From Gammaproteobacteria bacterium (lineage in GTDB: Bacteria > Pseudomonadota > Gammaproteobacteria > Pseudomonadales > Pseudohongiellaceae): DNA of 9,152 nt. The stretch is from assembly GCA_003556835.1 (NCBI GenBank), contig PWQG01000020.1, positions 1-9,152 on the forward strand, written 5' to 3'. This document shows positions 6,702 to 9,152 of the stretch, in pieces (the first letter of the stretch is position 1; each line of letters starts with the position of its first letter). The translations under genes were made by a program, and so were the position numbers. Below the pieces are notes generated by a model. That model saw nothing but the letters and a program-made list of their open reading frames with translations. It was not told where the DNA came from and made no database searches.

Positions 6702-7901
6702 TCAGGACCGGGCAAGTGCTTCAAGCTGTTCATTGGCCAGCTGACGCGCCTCGGCGTCCAGACGCAGAATAATAGCGACAGTTTCGGCTTCGCGGCAAGC
6801 AGCCTGATGCATTGTCTGCCTGATGACAAGCGGAATATCGGTAAATCGGATGTGACCGGCCAGAAACGCCTCGACCGCCACCTCGTTGGCGGCATTGACC
6901 GCAATACAGGTGGCACCGCCCCGGGCTGCGGCTTCCATCCCCAGGGCCAGGCAGGGGAAGCGCTCGAGATCAGGTTGGCGGAACTGCAGGTCAGCACTGC
7001 TGACCAGATCCAGGAATTCGGCACCGGAGGGAATGCGTTCGGGCCAGGCCAGCCCATAGGCGATGGGCACACGCATGTCAGGACTGCCCATCTGGGCCAG
7101 CACAGAACCGTCATGATACTCAACCATGGAATGGACAATGCTCTGTGGGTGAATGAGCACATTCACCTGCGACGGGGGCAGCGCAAAGAGATGACAGGCC
7201 TCGATGAACTCCAGGCCTTTGTTCATCATGCTCGCCGAGTCGACCGAAATCTTCTGGCCCATCGACCAGTTGGGGTGTTTGCAGGCCCGCTCTGGCGTGA
7301 CCGTCTCCAGATCCTCCAATGGCAGTTCCAGGAAGGGGCCGCCGGAAGCAGTCAACAGCACACGACGGATGCTGTTTCCCACTGCCGCCTGCCCTGGCAG
7401 CCGGGACTGCTCGGGAAGACACTGGAAAATGGCATTGTGTTCGCTATCGATGGGCAGGATGGTTGCATGATTCTCCCGCACCGCCTGCATGAACAGCTCT
7501 CCCGCCATGACCAGTGCTTCCTTGTTGGCCAGCAGGATCTTCTTGCCGGCGCGCGCGGCGTCCAGGGTCGGAACCAGACCGGCGGCACCCACAATCGCTG
7601 CCATGACCGTGTCGACCCGCTCGTCACAGGCGACCCGGGACAGGGAGTCAGTCCCGCTCAACACCTCGGTGGGGGAACCCTCCGCGGCAAGTTGTGAAGC
7701 CAGCTCCGCTGCCGCTTGCGGATCGACCAGCACGGCATAGACCGGTTGCCAACGCCGGCACTGCTCGAGCAACAGGGAGACATTGTGGCGTGCAGTCAGG
7801 GCAAAGACGCGCCCGGCCCCGCTGCTGTCCAGCACATCCAGCGTACTGACACCGATGGAACCGGTGGCACCAAGCACCGTCACCCACTGTGCGCCGCTCA
7901 T
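6702..7901 (-). CDS. dxr: 1-deoxy-D-xylulose 5-phosphate reductoisomerase
   Basis: Second step of the MEP isoprenoid pathway: NADPH-dependent rearrangement and reduction of DXP to 2-C-methyl-D-erythritol 4-phosphate in the cytoplasm. The product is 399 residues (E. coli 398). The Rossmann NADPH motif is GATGSIG (11-17). LLANKEALVMAG (123-134) is the dinucleotide-domain signature. The metal-binding residues are Asp152 and Glu154 in PIDSEHNAIFQ plus Glu231 and Glu234 in MMNKGLEFIEA. CKHPNWSMGQKISVDSA (207-223) carries the active-site His209. The C-terminal helical domain includes NAANEVAVEAFL. The start at 7901 overlaps the cdsA stop as ATGA and follows a GGGGGA about 3 nt upstream. An upstream in-frame extension exists but reads only cdsA antiframe sequence without family resemblance. 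The product feeds UppS, encoded two genes upstream. Confidence 0.97.
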   Translation of the reverse strand: MSGAQWVTVLGATGSIGVSTLDVLDSSGAGRVFALTARHNVSLLLEQCRRWQPVYAVLVDPQAAAELASQLAAEGSPTEVLSGTDSLSRVACDERVDTVMAAIVGAAGLVPTLDAARAGKKILLANKEALVMAGELFMQAVRENHATILPIDSEHNAIFQCLPEQSRLPGQAAVGNSIRRVLLTASGGPFLELPLEDLETVTPERACKHPNWSMGQKISVDSASMMNKGLEFIEACHLFALPPSQVNVLIHPQSIVHSMVEYHDGSVLAQMGSPDMRVPIAYGLAWPERIPSGAEFLDLVSSADLQFRQPDLERFPCLALGMEAAARGGATCIAVNAANEVAVEAFLAGHIRFTDIPLVIRQTMHQAACREAETVAIILRLDAEARQLANEQLEALARS

Positions 7902-8767
7902 GCGTCCCCCGTCAGGCCACGGATCAACAGCACCGCCAGGGCGAATACGGGAGCGGCCGCCAGCAGGCTGTCCGCACGATCCAGCAAGCCACCATGACCG
8001 GGCAGGCAACGCCCACTGTCTTTCATGCCACGTTGCCGTTTAAGCATGCTTTCAAACAGATCGCCCACGACACTGACCGCTGCAACCAGCAGGGCAGCAA
8101 GCAGAAGCAGGATCCATTGCAACAGATCCAGGGCCTGTACATTCAGGTGGACAATCGCGGCCAGTGCCGTGGCCACGGCCAGGGACGCCGTCATGCCACC
8201 CCAGACGCCTTCCCAGGACTTGCCCGGGCTGAGCCGCGGTGCCAGTTTACGCCGTCCCCAGCGCCGTCCGGAAAAATAGGCACCGATATCAGCAACACTG
8301 ACCAGGGCGATCAGGCTGAACACCAGCCAACCAGGCCCGCTCAGGGTTTTCAGATAGACCAGGGCCCACCAGGTGGGCAGCAGGGTCGGCACCGCCATCA
8401 GGGCGATCCTCTGCGGCCTGTCCCAGAGCTCTGCACGATCAGGATAGTGCCGGATCATGCCAAACATGAACAACCAATAGACCAATGCCAGTGCACACAG
8501 CAGGATCAAAGGCCCTTCTCGCGGAATCGCCCCCTGGGCCGGAATGCCGATCACCAGGACACTCAGCAGCAGCGTGGCCAGGAAACCGATCACGAAACCC
8601 GTCCGATGCAGGCCTTTCCGCAGGCCCATGAACAAGGACCATTCCAGCAGGGCCGGTATGTATAACAGGGTAAGAAAGGCCGCAAACCAGGGCACGGGGA
8701 ACCACGCAGTCACAACGTACAGAAGCAGCAGCATGAATACCGCGGTGATGACTCGCTGTTTAAGCAA
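7898..8767 (-). CDS. cdsA: Phosphatidate cytidylyltransferase (CDP-diacylglycerol synthase)
   Basis: Inner-membrane enzyme that joins CTP and phosphatidic acid to make CDP-diacylglycerol, precursor of all major phospholipids. With the start chosen here the product is 289 residues (E. coli 285). It is very hydrophobic, with about eight membrane segments from residue 6 onward. The full family signature (240-266) is present: Ser240, LKR, KD-x-G, PGHGG and the DR-x-D end. SVADIGAYFSGRRWGRRKLAP and LSPGKSWEG are further conserved cytoplasmic-side blocks. I take TTG at 8767 as start: it gives MLKQRVITA, aligned with E. coli MLKYRLISA, and has a strong GGAGG 5 nt upstream. The frame stays open further upstream, but that part is the shadow of uppS. 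It overlaps uppS by 8 nt (TTGCTTAA) and dxr by 4 nt, implying tight translational coupling. Confidence 0.96.
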   Translation of the reverse strand: MLKQRVITAVFMLLLLYVVTAWFPVPWFAAFLTLLYIPALLEWSLFMGLRKGLHRTGFVIGFLATLLLSVLVIGIPAQGAIPREGPLILLCALALVYWLFMFGMIRHYPDRAELWDRPQRIALMAVPTLLPTWWALVYLKTLSGPGWLVFSLIALVSVADIGAYFSGRRWGRRKLAPRLSPGKSWEGVWGGMTASLAVATALAAIVHLNVQALDLLQWILLLLAALLVAAVSVVGDLFESMLKRQRGMKDSGRCLPGHGGLLDRADSLLAAAPVFALAVLLIRGLTGDA

Positions 8768-9152
8768 CCCGACCTCCCGTGCCACGCCCGGAGGCATCCC
8801 CAGCTCCGGTGGCTTTCTCCGAGGCCTGACGAAGACCGTAACGGCGCTGGCGACCGGTAAAATCGTCAAGCGCCAGTTGCATCTGGGCGTCATCAAAATC
8901 GGGCCAATAACAATCACTGAAGTACAACTCGGTGTAGGCGAAGTGCCAGAGCAGGAAATTGCTGATCCGTTTCTCCCCACCGGTGCGGATACAAAGATCG
9001 GGCATGGGCAGCCCGGCCATACTGATATGCTGACCGACCACAGCCTCATCGATCTCGGCCACGGACAACTCGCCCCGCTGCACCCGGGCTGCCACCGCTC
9101 GACAGGCACTGGCTATATCCGCGCGACCACCGAAATCGGCAGCTCCGGTGAC
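8760..9152 (-). CDS. uppS: Isoprenyl transferase / undecaprenyl diphosphate synthase, C-terminal part (runs off right edge)
   Basis: Cytoplasmic cis-prenyltransferase that adds eight isopentenyl units to farnesyl diphosphate, giving undecaprenyl diphosphate, the lipid carrier for peptidoglycan and surface polysaccharides. The last 130 residues are present; the N-terminal half with the catalytic Asp lies outside the window. The family block DLCIRTGGEKRISNFLLWH carries the Arg-Arg-Ser residues that bind the IPP diphosphate. AYTELYF carries the Glu that helps hold magnesium, and WPDFD follows. Near the edge the usual N-[YF]-GGR motif reads ADFGGRAD, with Asp in place of Asn. The C-terminal tail after RQRRYG is poorly conserved and Gly/Ala-rich. 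The TAA stop overlaps the cdsA start region by 8 nt. Confidence 0.95.
   Translation of the reverse strand, partial: VTGAADFGGRADIASACRAVAARVQRGELSVAEIDEAVVGQHISMAGLPMPDLCIRTGGEKRISNFLLWHFAYTELYFSDCYWPDFDDAQMQLALDDFTGRQRRYGLRQASEKATGAGDASGRGTGGRVA

Noticed and set aside
6041..7697. Long plus-strand open frames opposite rseP and dxr
   Set aside because: Both are covered by full-length RseP and Dxr with all catalytic motifs; the antisense translations look like reversed-codon artefacts.
7902..8009. 36-codon upstream extension of dxr
   Set aside because: It lies inside cdsA in another frame, its Trp/Gly/Arg-rich sequence has no counterpart in Dxr, and the ATG at 7901 gives the normal family length with an ATGA overlap.
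8768..9109. N-terminal extension of cdsA to 9109
   Set aside because: The extra residues are the out-of-frame reading of uppS; the TTG at 8767 has a strong SD and matches the family N-terminus.

Overview
The window is one continuous minus-strand cluster of core envelope-biogenesis genes from a gammaproteobacterium. Reading along the minus strand (high to low coordinates) the order is uppS (partial, cut by the right edge), cdsA, dxr, rseP, bamA, skp/ompH, lpxD, fabZ, lpxA (partial, cut by the left edge). No mobile elements, tRNA/rRNA genes, CRISPR arrays or signs of gene transfer are visible, and base composition looks even (GC by eye in the mid-to-upper 50s percent). The order uppS-cdsA-dxr, rather than the enterobacterial dxr-uppS-cdsA, is the Pseudomonas-type arrangement. 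The LpxA N-terminus, about six residues (one hexapeptide) shorter than in E. coli, points the same way. The genus cannot be fixed from this window. The nearly lysine-free, acidic exported proteins would suit a marine or halophilic lineage, but that is inference.

Layout: 8760-9152 holds the C-terminal part of undecaprenyl-diphosphate synthase. Its stop overlaps a TTG-started cdsA by 8 nt, and cdsA overlaps dxr by 4 nt (ATGA). rseP follows dxr after 31 nt. bamA follows after 77 nt, with a perfect 7-bp stem-loop over the rseP stop. The only sizeable non-coding stretch is the 151 nt between bamA and skp (2360-2510). It holds an extended -10 promoter, a weaker upstream promoter candidate, and a GC stem-loop with a T-run just before skp. 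skp is followed after 43 nt by lpxD (GTG start); lpxD overlaps fabZ by 4 nt and fabZ overlaps lpxA (GTG start).

How the genes fit together: Dxr makes isoprenoid precursor (MEP pathway), UppS extends isoprenoids to the undecaprenyl carrier for peptidoglycan and O-antigen, and CdsA makes CDP-diacylglycerol for phospholipids. RseP is the site-2 protease of the sigma-E envelope stress response, BamA inserts outer-membrane proteins, and Skp chaperones them across the periplasm. LpxA, LpxD and FabZ supply lipid A and the 3-hydroxyacyl/unsaturated acyl balance. The internal promoter before skp would let skp-lpxD-fabZ-lpxA be expressed apart from the upstream genes.

This is an ordinary housekeeping locus. 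The points worth a second look are the possible skp leader attenuator, the near-absence of lysine from periplasmic and outer-membrane protein segments, the acidic Skp, and the two enlarged extracellular loops of BamA. I found no undescribed multi-gene system.
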